A DNA stretch of 64,000 nucleotides from assembly GCA_009268125.1 (NCBI GenBank), contig WBOU01000009.1, positions 176,214 through 240,213 on the forward strand, in the 5' to 3' direction. The notes beneath the pieces are model-generated. The model searched no databases, was not told the origin of the DNA, and was given only the letters and a program-made list of their open reading frames with translations. The DNA is from Chloroflexia bacterium SDU3-3. Its GTDB lineage: Bacteria; Chloroflexota; Chloroflexia; Chloroflexales; Roseiflexaceae. Positions 9,136-17,980 of the stretch are shown one piece after another; positions within the stretch are counted from its first letter, which is position 1, and each line of letters begins with the position of its first letter. The translations under genes were made by a program, and so were the position numbers.

Positions 9136-9627
9136 ATGCGTCATATGGTTATGGCCGCGCTACTGGCAACGTCCCTCTTGATCTCTAGCTGCACCACTGC
9201 ACAAAATCCAGCCAGTCCTCAGCCAAACACAACAGCCGCCGCATCTGTAAATGTCAACCAGGCTCCCTCAGATAATCAGGCTGGAAATATCTCGGGAAAG
9301 CTCATTTATATAAAAGAAGATGGATCTCGTATTCCTTTCAATAACGCAGATCTATATCTTGGCGAGTTGATCGGTAACGAGCAGAATCCGCAGGCTATGG
9401 CCAGCATGTCACGTGAAAATTCGCCAAAAACTAATACCGATGCCAATGGTAACTTCATCTTCCAAAATGTGAAACCAGGCAACTACACACTCTGGATCGA
9501 TACCCCTCGTGGCGCAATCATGCTGAACGCGCCCACCGATGGAAAGAACTTTATATTTCAGTCAACGGCGGGAAAAGTCACCAATCTCGGTGATCTGCCC
9601 TATAATCTGCCATTTCCCCCTCAATAG
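9136..9627 (+). CDS. Small lipoprotein with carboxypeptidase-regulatory-like fold
   Basis: 163 residues. A lipoprotein signal (MAALLATSLLISSC) places the lipidated Cys near residue 19. A Ser/Asn/Pro spacer follows, then one beta-sandwich domain (SGKLIYIKEDGSRIPF ... TDANGNFIFQNVKPGNYTLW) of the carboxypeptidase-regulatory/SpaA type. The ATG at 9136 has GGAGGA just upstream at 9127; an in-frame ATG at 9145 is also possible. AT content is higher than in the neighbours, suggesting lower expression or different origin. Likely anchored on the outer face of the membrane; ligand unknown. Confidence 0.8.
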   Translation: MRHMVMAALLATSLLISSCTTAQNPASPQPNTTAAASVNVNQAPSDNQAGNISGKLIYIKEDGSRIPFNNADLYLGELIGNEQNPQAMASMSRENSPKTNTDANGNFIFQNVKPGNYTLWIDTPRGAIMLNAPTDGKNFIFQSTAGKVTNLGDLPYNLPFPPQ

Positions 9628-9630
9628 AAA

Positions 9631-9666
9631 AAAGCCCGAGTATCAAATATTGATACTCGGGCCTTT
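9631..9666. terminator. Bidirectional terminator
   Basis: Perfect 12-bp stem (9634-9645 with 9651-9662), 5-nt loop. A-run on the left and T-run on the right allow it to stop the lipoprotein gene (+) and the converging glycosyltransferase gene (-). Confidence 0.9.
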
Positions 9667-9686
9667 TCCATCTCCTCAGCGCTCAC

Positions 9687-10829
9687 CTACCCCACTGGCA
9701 GCCCCGCAATTACCTCTACCAACTTCGCCCACGAAAACCGATCGCCCTGCTGATGCTGGACAAACTCGGTCAGGCGCACGCCACAGCCATCTTGGAAGAA
9801 ATCCTCAATAGCCTGAGCGAGCTGCACCTCATCCTGCGGTGGCACGATCAGGCCATTCACCCCGTGCTCCACCACCTCGTGCAGGCCACCCACGCGCGTG
9901 GTGATCACCGGCTTGCCAAAGCCAAAGGCCAGCTGCACCACGCCGCTCTGCGTGGCCGAGACATACGGCAGCACCACCACATCGCATAGGTCGAAATAGG
10001 GGCGGATCTCCTCGTTGGGGATGTAGCTATTGATGAAGGTGATCGCGCCCTCGATCCCAAACTCACGGGCGTAGCGCACGTAGAAATCTGGGTCGGTCCA
10101 GAATTCACCCACCACCACCAGGTGCACATGGCGCTGCTTGAGCACCAGCGGCATCGCCTGGATCAGGTACTCCAGCCCTTTGTAGGGCCGCACAAACCCA
10201 AAGAACAGCAGGATGGGCAGTTCGGGATCGATACCATAATGTTTGCGCAGCTCAGCCGGCGTGGTCGAGCCAGCCGAGGTTGCCAGCTCGGCGTAGGTTG
10301 GGTGGTACATCTTCACCACATGAGCATCGGGCAACAGCGCCTGAAGCTGGTAGCGATCGGACTCGCTGTGCACGATAAAGGTGTCGCCCTGGCGAAGAAC
10401 CGCAGTCGCAAGGCGGCGGTCGAGAATACCACCGCCGTCATGCGGCACCACATTATGGCAAATGTAGACAATGTGCGTTTTTGTATGCCGCTTCAGCCAG
10501 CGCGAGATCGCCGTCAGGCATGGCGTCCAGTAGGGTACCCACCACTGAAGAATGATCACATCAGGGGCATCAGCCCTGATCCGATTGCAGAGCCGCCACC
10601 ACGTGATCGGGTTCATTGGGTCGAGCAGGTACTCGCACTCGATCTGCAGCGGCGCGAGGCTGGGGTCTTTGTCGGTACGCCCAGGGAAGAGGATACGCGG
10701 GTACTGGCGCGTAAACGAGTAGAGCCGCGTCCAGTGCCCGGCCTCGCGCAGATGCCTCACCAACAGCGTTGTATAGTGTGCGATGCCCCCTCGATAGGGG
10801 TAGGTTGGGCCAACCACACAGATGCGCAC
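9687..10829 (-). CDS. GT4 family glycosyltransferase
   Basis: 380 residues, GT-B fold. The N-terminal glycine-rich loop (VVGPTYPYRGGIAHYTTLL) and the C-terminal donor site (GVVQLAFGFGKPVITTRVGG, then EVVEHGVNGLIVPP) are typical of family GT4. The start is GTG, and its G is shared with the TAG stop of the carbamoyltransferase upstream, so the two are translationally coupled. Pairing with a carbamoyltransferase suggests a decorated exopolysaccharide or glycolipid (inference). Confidence 0.9.
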   Translation of the reverse strand: MRICVVGPTYPYRGGIAHYTTLLVRHLREAGHWTRLYSFTRQYPRILFPGRTDKDPSLAPLQIECEYLLDPMNPITWWRLCNRIRADAPDVIILQWWVPYWTPCLTAISRWLKRHTKTHIVYICHNVVPHDGGGILDRRLATAVLRQGDTFIVHSESDRYQLQALLPDAHVVKMYHPTYAELATSAGSTTPAELRKHYGIDPELPILLFFGFVRPYKGLEYLIQAMPLVLKQRHVHLVVVGEFWTDPDFYVRYAREFGIEGAITFINSYIPNEEIRPYFDLCDVVVLPYVSATQSGVVQLAFGFGKPVITTRVGGLHEVVEHGVNGLIVPPQDEVQLAQAIEDFFQDGCGVRLTEFVQHQQGDRFSWAKLVEVIAGLPVG

Positions 10830-12484
10830 TAGATCTCATCCTCGGGCAGGGCGGTATCTGCCTTCCAAACTAGATAGTCGCCAATCGCCATATAGTCCAG
10901 ACCACAGTTCTGGAATGTCCAGATCGCATCCGCCGGAGACGAGACGATCGGCTGCGAGTCGATGTTAAAGCTGGTGTTCATCACCGCGGGCACACCGCTC
11001 AGCTCGTAGAAGGCATTGATCATGCCCCAGTAGCGCGGCTGGATCTCGCGCGAGACCGTCTGCGGGCGGCACGAGTTGTCCACATGGATGGCGCTGGCCA
11101 TGCTGACGCACTTCTCGGGCTTGGTCTGGAAGGCCATGATCATGAAGGGCGAGGAGGCCGCATCCACAATATACTCTTCCGCATGCTCCTCAAGGATCGA
11201 GGGGGCAAACGGACGCCAAGGCTCACGCCGCTTCACCTTGATGTTCACAGTATCTTTCATCTCGGCAATTGAGGGGTTGGCCAAGATGCTGCGCGCCCCG
11301 AGCGCGCGCGGGCCTACCTCGGCGCGGCCCTGGAACCAGCCCACGATCTTGCCGTGGTGGAGCGCCCGCGCGGTATCTTTAGCGATATCATCCGACTTGC
11401 GGTAGGTGCGGATGCCCGCCAGCTGCAGCGCCTGCTCGATCTCGTCATTGCCAAACTCTGGCCCCCAGAACGCGTGGCGCATGTGGAAGGTCGGGCGTGT
11501 GCCGGTCAGCTTGATATGGGCAGCCAGCGCCGCGCCCAGAGCGGTACCCGCATCGTGCGCAGCAGGCTGGATGAAGATCTCGTCCACGTAGGGCGAGCGC
11601 AGCAGCGCCCCGTTCATCGAGCAGTTGAGCGCGACGCCACCCGCAAGACACAGCCGCCGCGATCCGCTGCGACGGTGCATATACGCCACCATCTGTAGCG
11701 CCGCCCGCTCAAGGTCGTGCTGGAGCGTGGCCGCCAGATCCTTGTGGTACTGCGTCAGCGGCTCGTCAGGCTTGCGCTGCGGGACATTGGCCAGAAAGCG
11801 CAGCTTCTCGGCCTTGATGATCTTTGGTAGCTCGCCCGACCAGTCGATAAACGGTAGGCCATCGGGATAGGGTGTGCCATAGGGCGCAAGGCCCATGGTC
11901 TTGCCCTCACCGCTATGCCGCTTGAAGCCGATCTTCCCCGTGATCTGCTCGTAGAGCACGCCCCAGCTATTGTAGTTGGAAAGGCGCTCGTAGACCTGCA
12001 TCGAGGTGCCCTCGGCATAGCCCAAGAAGCCCGACTCGGAGCCGCCCGTCGCATCGAATGTCATGAAGTTCGTGCTCTCAAAGCCGCTGGCAAACACCGC
12101 GCTGGAAGCGTGGGCCACATGGTGGCTCACATACATAATTTTCTTACCGACATCCCGGCCCGGAATATGCCGTGCGTGCCAGGGTGTCTTGAAGGCCCAG
12201 CGGAGCGCGCCATGCCAGCCATTCCAGACACCAGTGCGGGTCAGGTGGCCATAGGCCACACCCAACGCGCGGCCAAACCCGGCAGCCACCACATCCACAT
12301 CATCCATGGTGATACCAGCGGCCTTGAGCACATATTCTGTTGCCAGCACAGGTGGCATGAGCGGCGCATGCTTGATACGGTTGAGGCGCTCCTCCTCCAC
12401 CATCGCTATCAACTCGCCATCTTTCACAATACATGCAGCCGTATTCCAAGATATAGGGTGACTTACGCCAAGTATAATCATCAT
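10829..12484 (-). CDS. NodU/CmcH-type O-carbamoyltransferase
   Basis: 551 residues. The N-terminal HUJ-like ATPase/kinase-fold domain begins MMIILGVSHPISWNTAACIV and contains VEEERLNRIKH plus the metal-binding HHVAHASSA motif (near residues 120-128). The C-terminal YrdC-like domain contains GRAEVGPRALGARSI and TSFNIDSQPIV. These enzymes transfer carbamoyl from carbamoyl-adenylate to a sugar hydroxyl, as in nodulation factors and antibiotics. The length is slightly shorter than the usual 570-600. Two tandem ATGs follow GAGGT; the second is better spaced. Next gene overlaps by one base. Confidence 0.93.
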   Translation of the reverse strand: MMIILGVSHPISWNTAACIVKDGELIAMVEEERLNRIKHAPLMPPVLATEYVLKAAGITMDDVDVVAAGFGRALGVAYGHLTRTGVWNGWHGALRWAFKTPWHARHIPGRDVGKKIMYVSHHVAHASSAVFASGFESTNFMTFDATGGSESGFLGYAEGTSMQVYERLSNYNSWGVLYEQITGKIGFKRHSGEGKTMGLAPYGTPYPDGLPFIDWSGELPKIIKAEKLRFLANVPQRKPDEPLTQYHKDLAATLQHDLERAALQMVAYMHRRSGSRRLCLAGGVALNCSMNGALLRSPYVDEIFIQPAAHDAGTALGAALAAHIKLTGTRPTFHMRHAFWGPEFGNDEIEQALQLAGIRTYRKSDDIAKDTARALHHGKIVGWFQGRAEVGPRALGARSILANPSIAEMKDTVNIKVKRREPWRPFAPSILEEHAEEYIVDAASSPFMIMAFQTKPEKCVSMASAIHVDNSCRPQTVSREIQPRYWGMINAFYELSGVPAVMNTSFNIDSQPIVSSPADAIWTFQNCGLDYMAIGDYLVWKADTALPEDEI

Positions 12485-12581
12485 TACCTCACTATAGGGA
12501 CAGAAAAAACGTAGCTAGCATAGAGCGAAACATTCAAGCAGAATATTCAACAAGCACCATTATAGGGTTATAGCATTCAGT

Positions 12582-12615
12582 CCGATGCGATCTTTCCGAT
12601 GCGATCTTTTCCGAT
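12582..12615. repeat. Short tandem repeat, 14-15 bp unit
   Basis: CCGATGCGATCTTT occurs at 12582-12595, again with an extra T at 12596-12610, and the first five bases a third time. It lies between the carbamoyltransferase promoter region and the membrane-protein stop. Confidence 0.6.
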
Positions 12616-12625
12616 AACATCTCAG

Positions 12626-14698
12626 CTATCGTATCCTCCAGATAGTCACGCCGCCCTTGGCGTAGACCTTCTCGTACAGGTCGGGTAGGCCATCCACCAC
12701 ATCAGGGCGGATGTATTCGGCCCCGCCCGGCGAGGTGTTGCCTGGCCCATCGTAGAGATAGCTGAACCCCGCACGCTTCAGCGCCTGCACGGCCTCGGGC
12801 TGCTCAAGGCTGTGGGCCATGATTGTCTCGTTGACGCCCTGCACCCAAAATTGGAAATCGGGCCGCTCGCCCGCCTCGGTGCCGTAGGGCGCGGGCTGGA
12901 CATTGGTGGTGCGGCCAGCCAGGAACGTGATCCACCAGCCGCCATCCGAGCCAGTGTACACGCCGCCGCCGTAGGATGGAAAGCTATTGACAAAGATCTG
13001 CGCGTCCGCCGGGATCTCCTGGCGGATCCAGTCCATCGCCTGCATATCGGCGGGGAAGACCAGCTGATTCTGCGGTGCCAGGATCTGCTGCTGCCAGGGC
13101 AAGCCCCAGCCGATCAGCGCCACGCCCAGCAGCGCGGGCAGGCCCGCCCGCAGCAGCGGCGCACGCACCCGCAGCAGGCCCAGCGCCAGCTCGGCCCCGT
13201 AGGCCAGCGCCGCGCCCGCCAGCGGCATCAGAAACAGATACAGCCCGATCAGCACCGTGAAGCTGGTGATCAGGCCGGTGCCGGGCAGGTGCAGCAGGTA
13301 GGGGTTGGCCGCCAGCCATGTGAGCACCAGCCACCCGGCCAGCAGCAGCGCGCGCCACTGCCGCCGCCAGAGGCACAGCCCCAGGCCCGCCGCCGCCAGC
13401 GCCGCCAGCCACGGCGCCAGGTACAGCCCAAAGGCGTCGCCCACACCAGCGTCGGCGCTGACCGCCGTCGAGAGATAGTAGCCGCCGATCCGCAGCAGCG
13501 CGCCCTCGCGCAGGCGGATGAGCCACGGCAGCGTGGCCAGCACCACAGCCGCGCAGGCCGCCGCTCCAGCCCACACCAGCGGCAGCAGCCGCGCCAGCCA
13601 GGCCCGCCAGGTGTAGCCCGCGCCGCGCTCGTGTAGCCAAGCCGCGCTCAGCGCATAGCACACATATAGCGGCACAAAGCACACCGCGAACACCGCGATC
13701 CGGTAGTGTGTGACCACAATGCCTGCAGTTGTGAGCGCCGCCAGGGCCACCAGCCGCACCCGCTGGCCCCAGCCCAGCTGCGGCTGGTCAAGCGTCGCAT
13801 CCACCAGCCACATCCACGCCACCATGATCGCCACCAGCTCGGTCTGCCCGCCCAGCTGGGTGTAGCGGCCCCAGTTCACATAGTAGGCGGGCATGGTGCT
13901 CACAAAGACGGTCAGCAGCGCGCCGAACAGCGCCGCGCCCTCGTGGCGCAGCAGCCGCCGCGTCAGCAGGTAGACCATGGGCGCGGCCAGAGCGCTCTCG
14001 ACCTGGCCCACCGCGATCACGCTGGCGGTGGCGGGGATGCCGCCCAGCATGGACAGGAAGGCCGCCAGGCTATGGAAGCCGTAGTGGTAGGTGAAGGTTT
14101 TTAGCGGCGCGTAGGGCTGCCACGAGGAAAACAGGCCGCCGTGATCGATCAGCAGCTGCGTGATGATGGTATGGTGGTACGAGTCGCCAAACATCGCCAC
14201 CGGCAGGTCGCGGCTCACATACAGCCGCAGCAGCAGCGCCAGCGCGGTGATGCCCAGCAGCGCCACGTGTGAGGGCGAGAGCGCAAGGCCAGCCCGCGCG
14301 TGCCCGCGCCGCCGCCACCAGCCCCAGGCCACCACCCCAGCGCAGAGCGCCAGCAGCGCCCATGCCAGCGCCGCACCCCAGCGCAGCCCCACCAAGCTCG
14401 ACCCGAGCAGCAGCAGCGGGATAGCCGAGCAGCTCACCCCGACGGCCAGCACCCAGCGCTCGGCGGGGGCCAGCGGGCCAAACCACAGCAGCTCCAGCAG
14501 GGCCATGCCGGGCAGCAGGAGCAGCGCCGCAGCCGCCACGATCGGCAGCAGCGCGGGGATCACGTTCCGCGCCCCCCACAGCACCATGGCTGGGGCGAGC
14601 GCGCACACGATAGCGAAGATCAGCGCTGCGGCAAGGGCTTGCTTCCACCAGCTATACCTAACCAAAGATGGCTCATCTCGCAAGGCCACTTGCTCCAT
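12626..14698 (-). CDS. Large polytopic membrane protein, glycosyltransferase-like
   Basis: 690 residues: about 13-14 hydrophobic segments, a large extracytoplasmic loop near residues 155-190 containing FGDSYHHTIITQLLIDHGG, and a soluble C-terminal domain (SDGGWWITFLAGR, then YDGPGNTSPGGAEY). The Asp/His-containing first loop resembles the acceptor/donor loop of GT-C enzymes of the PMT/ArnT type, but a canonical DE pair is not obvious. A consensus promoter lies just upstream. Its tail matches the truncated protein at the left window edge. Confidence 0.8.
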   Translation of the reverse strand: MEQVALRDEPSLVRYSWWKQALAAALIFAIVCALAPAMVLWGARNVIPALLPIVAAAALLLLPGMALLELLWFGPLAPAERWVLAVGVSCSAIPLLLLGSSLVGLRWGAALAWALLALCAGVVAWGWWRRRGHARAGLALSPSHVALLGITALALLLRLYVSRDLPVAMFGDSYHHTIITQLLIDHGGLFSSWQPYAPLKTFTYHYGFHSLAAFLSMLGGIPATASVIAVGQVESALAAPMVYLLTRRLLRHEGAALFGALLTVFVSTMPAYYVNWGRYTQLGGQTELVAIMVAWMWLVDATLDQPQLGWGQRVRLVALAALTTAGIVVTHYRIAVFAVCFVPLYVCYALSAAWLHERGAGYTWRAWLARLLPLVWAGAAACAAVVLATLPWLIRLREGALLRIGGYYLSTAVSADAGVGDAFGLYLAPWLAALAAAGLGLCLWRRQWRALLLAGWLVLTWLAANPYLLHLPGTGLITSFTVLIGLYLFLMPLAGAALAYGAELALGLLRVRAPLLRAGLPALLGVALIGWGLPWQQQILAPQNQLVFPADMQAMDWIRQEIPADAQIFVNSFPSYGGGVYTGSDGGWWITFLAGRTTNVQPAPYGTEAGERPDFQFWVQGVNETIMAHSLEQPEAVQALKRAGFSYLYDGPGNTSPGGAEYIRPDVVDGLPDLYEKVYAKGGVTIWRIR

Positions 14699-14736
14699 AC
14701 CAGCCCCTAGCGCTGCAAATCTGTGTGCGAAAGCGC

Positions 14737-14765
14737 ATTATACGAGCGCCAAAAAGGTGTGTCAA
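14737..14765 (-). promoter_or_regulatory. Consensus sigma-70 promoter
   Basis: On the minus strand: TTGACA (14765-14760), 17-nt spacer, TATAAT (14742-14737). Both hexamers are perfect. The start codon of the membrane protein is about 38 nt downstream of the -10. Confidence 0.8.
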
Positions 14766-14785
14766 TCGCAGCTCGGCGCGGCGAG

Positions 14786-15085
14786 CTAGAGCACATAGCC
14801 ACGCTTGCGCGCGACCTCCTCTTTGTGCTTGCGAAACAACACGTCGCGCTCGGTCGCCTTCAGCTCGCGCTGGTAGGTGCCCAGGATGCGCTCGACCTCG
14901 GCATCGATCTCGGCCTCGACCGCCAGATCGGCCATGATGAAGTCGTAGATCTCCTTCACCCGCGCGGCGCGGCCTGTGCCGGGCTTCACACCCTTCGGCT
15001 CTTTGTACGACAGCAGGCCGCGCTGCTCTAGCTCATCGTGCAGGCGCTCAGAAATGCGGCGGACTTTATCCTCGGACAGACGCAT
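14786..15085 (-). CDS. DUF507 family protein
   Basis: 99 residues, all helical and highly charged, with the family signature MRLSEDKVRRISERLHDEL at the start, a central IYDFIMADLAVEAEIDAEVERIL and the terminal RDVLFRKHKEEVARKRGYVL. The ATG at 15085 was chosen over upstream codons because GGGAGGT sits 6-7 nt before it. DUF507 is a conserved cytosolic family without known function. A one-gene unit with its own promoter. Confidence 0.9.
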   Translation of the reverse strand: MRLSEDKVRRISERLHDELEQRGLLSYKEPKGVKPGTGRAARVKEIYDFIMADLAVEAEIDAEVERILGTYQRELKATERDVLFRKHKEEVARKRGYVL

Positions 15086-15122
15086 AGCACCACCTCCCAG
15101 ACCTATTCGCAGAAGCTGCTGC

Positions 15123-15131
15123 ATTATAGCA
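15123..15131 (-). promoter_or_regulatory. Extended -10 promoter of the DUF507 gene
   Basis: Minus strand TGCTATAAT (15131-15123), an extended -10. No convincing -35. The leader to the ATG is about 30 nt. Confidence 0.55.
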
Positions 15132-15156
15132 CCGCTCGACCGCAGCCAAAAAAGAA

Positions 15157-15186
15157 GGGCGGCAGGCAGAAAGCTGCCCGCCGCCC
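15157..15186 (-). terminator. Terminator of the NACHT-FGE gene
   Basis: 13-bp stem with one mismatch (15157-15169 with 15174-15186), 4-nt loop; on the minus strand it is followed by TTCTTTTTT. Confidence 0.85.
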
Positions 15187-15201
15187 AGGTCGCACTCGCG
15201 G

Positions 15202-17853
15202 CTAGCCCTCATCCGCCGCCAGCGTGATCAGCGGCAAGCCCAGCACCACGCGGAAGCCCAGGTGGTAGCGCCAGTAGTCCACGGGCAGTCGGCTGCGGTA
15301 GGTGCAGCGCGCGTGCGTGGGCAGCGATGCGCACGACGAGCCGCGCAGTGTGTACGAGCCAGCCTCGTGGAACGATGCCAGCGCACCTGGGTAGCTGGCA
15401 TACTCGCTCATGGTCCACTCCCACACATTGCCAATCATGTCGTGTGCGCCATAGGCGCTCTGCCCAGCAGGGAAGCAGCCCACCGGCGCGGTAGTCCACG
15501 CGCCGCGGCCCTCGGTGGTGTTGGCCGCACCGGACAGCCAGGCATCGCCCCAAGGGTAGGTGCGCTTGCTGCGCCGCCGCGCATCCCAGCTGGCCACCTT
15601 CTCCCACTCCACCTCCAGCGGCAGTCGCACCTCCATGGTTGCGGGCAGCAGCCCGGTGGCCCGCAGCTTCACCGTGAGCCACTGGCAGTAGGCCACCGCA
15701 TCGCCCCATGTCACACCCACCACCGGCTGCGAGGGGTTGTTGTACGACTGGTCGTACCAGTATTTGGGGCGCGGTTGCGACGGCATCTCATCCAAAAAGC
15801 GGCCATACTCGCGATTCGTCACCGGGTAGGTGCCGATCGCAAACGCTGGTATGTCCACCCACTGCTGCGGCCCCTCATCTTCGTAGCCGTCGCGCGTGCC
15901 CAGCAGGAAGGCCCCGGCGGGCACCCGCACCAGCGGCGGCAGCATAGTGGCGAAGCGCGGGTCGCCCAGCTGGCCCAGCAGCATGCCCGCCCGCACCCGC
16001 TCGCTCGCCGCCACCTCGCGCATGCGCATGATGTCCTGCAGGCGCTCCTGAAGCTCGGCCAAGATGGCCCGCTCGGGCGTGCCGATCGACTCGAACTCGA
16101 TCAGGCATTCGGCAGCCAGCAGCGTATCGCTCACGGCGCGCTCGCTTGAGTGCTGCGCGCTCTCCAGCAGCAGCCGCAGCAGCTCGCGCGCCGCATACAC
16201 GCCCGCGCCCAGGGCCAGCTCGCGCACGGCCAGCAGCAGCGTCTCGCGCCAGCGCGGCTCGGCGGCTAGGCTATGGGCGCGGGTGGGGAAATCCTGCTGC
16301 GCGGCCAGCGCGCGGGCGGCCAGGTACTCGCGCAGCGAGCGCCACGGCATGGCGTACTCGCTCGACGACTCGTTGGTGGCCAGCAGGCCGTGGCGGCACA
16401 GCCACTGCAGCAGCTGCGGGATCACGTGCTCCACCGCGCGCCGCCACTCGACGCCCATGTGCATCAAGCTCTCGCGCAGCCACGGCTCGACCTCAGGGTA
16501 GCGCATGGTGGCTGGCATGTCGCCGCTCAGGTCGGGGCGCAGCTGCAGGGCCAGGGCCAGCGGCTGCAGCAGCGCCAGCCGCATCTCCAGCCGCGCCAGC
16601 TGCTCCACATCCAGCATGCTCGCGAGCGGCGCAATCGCCTCCTCGCTGCGGCGCTGCTCCCAGCGCTCCAGCAGCAGATCGATCATGCGCGTGAACACCA
16701 CCCCGCGCGCGCTGGGCAGCGGCTGGCCCTCGGCCTCGGTGAGCAGACACACCACCGCGCCCAGCGGGTTGCTGGCCATGGTGCGCAGCCGCTCGTGGGT
16801 GCGGATGCTGCTGCAGATCCGCCGCGTGTAGCTTTCCGGCTCGTCAAAGGTGAGCGCGCTCAGCGGGGTGAGCAGCGGGTAGTAGGCGACGATCAGCGCA
16901 TCAAGCTGCTCGTTTTCCAATGGGGGCAGGCTGTAGTGGCTGAAGCCAAACAGCGACGCGGTGGAGAGATTGGACAGATGGCGGCAGGTGAACACATAGC
17001 GACTATCGGGGTAGCGGGCCACAAAACGGCTGATCATGGCGGGCAGGTTGCGCCCCCGCTCACCTACCATGATCTCATCCAGCCCATCGATCATCACCAG
17101 GCCCAGCCCTGCGCGCAGCGCCTGCTCGATCGCGGGCAGCGCCGAGGCAAAGCCGTCGTGCTGGAAGGTATACTCGATCACATCCCAGAGGCCCAGCTGC
17201 CGTCCCGCCACATCCAGCGCCGCCATGGCGCGCGCGATGTCGTAGGAGTCGAGCACCACGGGGATGGGGGCGCTGTCGAGCATGCGCGGGAAGAAGGCCA
17301 TCTGGCGCTCATCGCCGCTGTGCAGGCCGATGCAGGCCAGGGCCAGCCGCCGGATGGCGATCGTCTTGCCGCCGCCCAGCTCGGATGCGATCAGAATGCG
17401 GGTGTGGTTGTCGGCCAGCAGCCCGGCCAGGGTGGCGGTGGGCATACCAGCGGCCTGCGGCGTAAGATCACGCTCGATATAGATATCGCTGAGCGGCAGG
17501 GCTGGGCCGCGCCACTCGGCGAGGCCGTCGAGCGAGATATAGCCCAGTCGGTCGCCCACGGTGCGCAGATACGCACGCAACGTGCTGTTCTGGTGAGCAC
17601 CCAGCACGATCGTCGCGCTCAGGCCGCGATCCGAGGCGGTATCGCCGGGCTGCTCATCCACATCCGCACCAAGGGAGGCAAGCTCGGCCTTCACCTGAGC
17701 GATCTGCATCCTGGTATCATCCAGCTGATGTCGGATATGCAACGGGGTGAGAGGCCCAAAGTGAGAGCATTGCTCTTCGAGATAGGCCACAGTCCGCCGA
17801 TGGATGGCAAGCCGCGTTTGCAGCGATGAGATTGGATCGACACCAATGGCCAT
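15202..17853 (-). CDS. STAND NTPase: coiled-coil / NACHT / FGE-sulfatase fold
   Basis: 883 residues. Residues 6-62 form a helical hairpin (LQTRLAIHRRTVAYLEEQ ... IAQVKAELASLG) like the short effector-associated segments found before NTPase, caspase and TIR modules. Residues 140-450 are a NACHT ATPase: Walker A ELGGGKT (158-164), Walker B VMIDGLDE (253-260), and an FTCR sensor. Residues 450-630 are a helical array. Residues about 641-875 are a formylglycine-generating-enzyme-like (SUMF1, C-type-lectin) fold: VPAGAFLLGT, GTYPVTNREYGRFL, PVVGVTWGDAVAYC, MIGNVWEWTMSEY, LRGSS and HLGFRV. It retains a Cys in RGSSC but has Thr where FGE has its second redox Cys, so it is a binder rather than an oxidase. 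Probably a conflict/immunity sensor. ATG at 17853 has AGGAG 12 nt upstream; an earlier TTG is possible. Confidence 0.9.
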   Translation of the reverse strand: MAIGVDPISSLQTRLAIHRRTVAYLEEQCSHFGPLTPLHIRHQLDDTRMQIAQVKAELASLGADVDEQPGDTASDRGLSATIVLGAHQNSTLRAYLRTVGDRLGYISLDGLAEWRGPALPLSDIYIERDLTPQAAGMPTATLAGLLADNHTRILIASELGGGKTIAIRRLALACIGLHSGDERQMAFFPRMLDSAPIPVVLDSYDIARAMAALDVAGRQLGLWDVIEYTFQHDGFASALPAIEQALRAGLGLVMIDGLDEIMVGERGRNLPAMISRFVARYPDSRYVFTCRHLSNLSTASLFGFSHYSLPPLENEQLDALIVAYYPLLTPLSALTFDEPESYTRRICSSIRTHERLRTMASNPLGAVVCLLTEAEGQPLPSARGVVFTRMIDLLLERWEQRRSEEAIAPLASMLDVEQLARLEMRLALLQPLALALQLRPDLSGDMPATMRYPEVEPWLRESLMHMGVEWRRAVEHVIPQLLQWLCRHGLLATNESSSEYAMPWRSLREYLAARALAAQQDFPTRAHSLAAEPRWRETLLLAVRELALGAGVYAARELLRLLLESAQHSSERAVSDTLLAAECLIEFESIGTPERAILAELQERLQDIMRMREVAASERVRAGMLLGQLGDPRFATMLPPLVRVPAGAFLLGTRDGYEDEGPQQWVDIPAFAIGTYPVTNREYGRFLDEMPSQPRPKYWYDQSYNNPSQPVVGVTWGDAVAYCQWLTVKLRATGLLPATMEVRLPLEVEWEKVASWDARRRSKRTYPWGDAWLSGAANTTEGRGAWTTAPVGCFPAGQSAYGAHDMIGNVWEWTMSEYASYPGALASFHEAGSYTLRGSSCASLPTHARCTYRSRLPVDYWRYHLGFRVVLGLPLITLAADEG

Positions 17854-17904
17854 GCGGTATGTATACTCCTGGCACAACAGGCGCGGGAATACATCGATAT
17901 CGTT

Positions 17905-17954
17905 AAAAAGCGCGGATGGCTAGCGAGCATTGCTGCTCACCGCCGGTTCCGCGC
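17905..17954 (-). terminator. Terminator of the receiver-protein gene
   Basis: GCGCGGA/TCCGCGC arms (17910-17916 and 17948-17954) with an inner GAGC/GCTC pairing; on the minus strand it is followed by five T residues (17909-17905). Confidence 0.7.
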
Positions 17955-17980
17955 ATTCGACACAATCATTATGACCCTTG

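Noticed and set aside
15202..15940. A true formylglycine-generating enzyme
   Set aside because: Second redox Cys is Thr and the domain is fused to NACHT with no sulfatase gene nearby.
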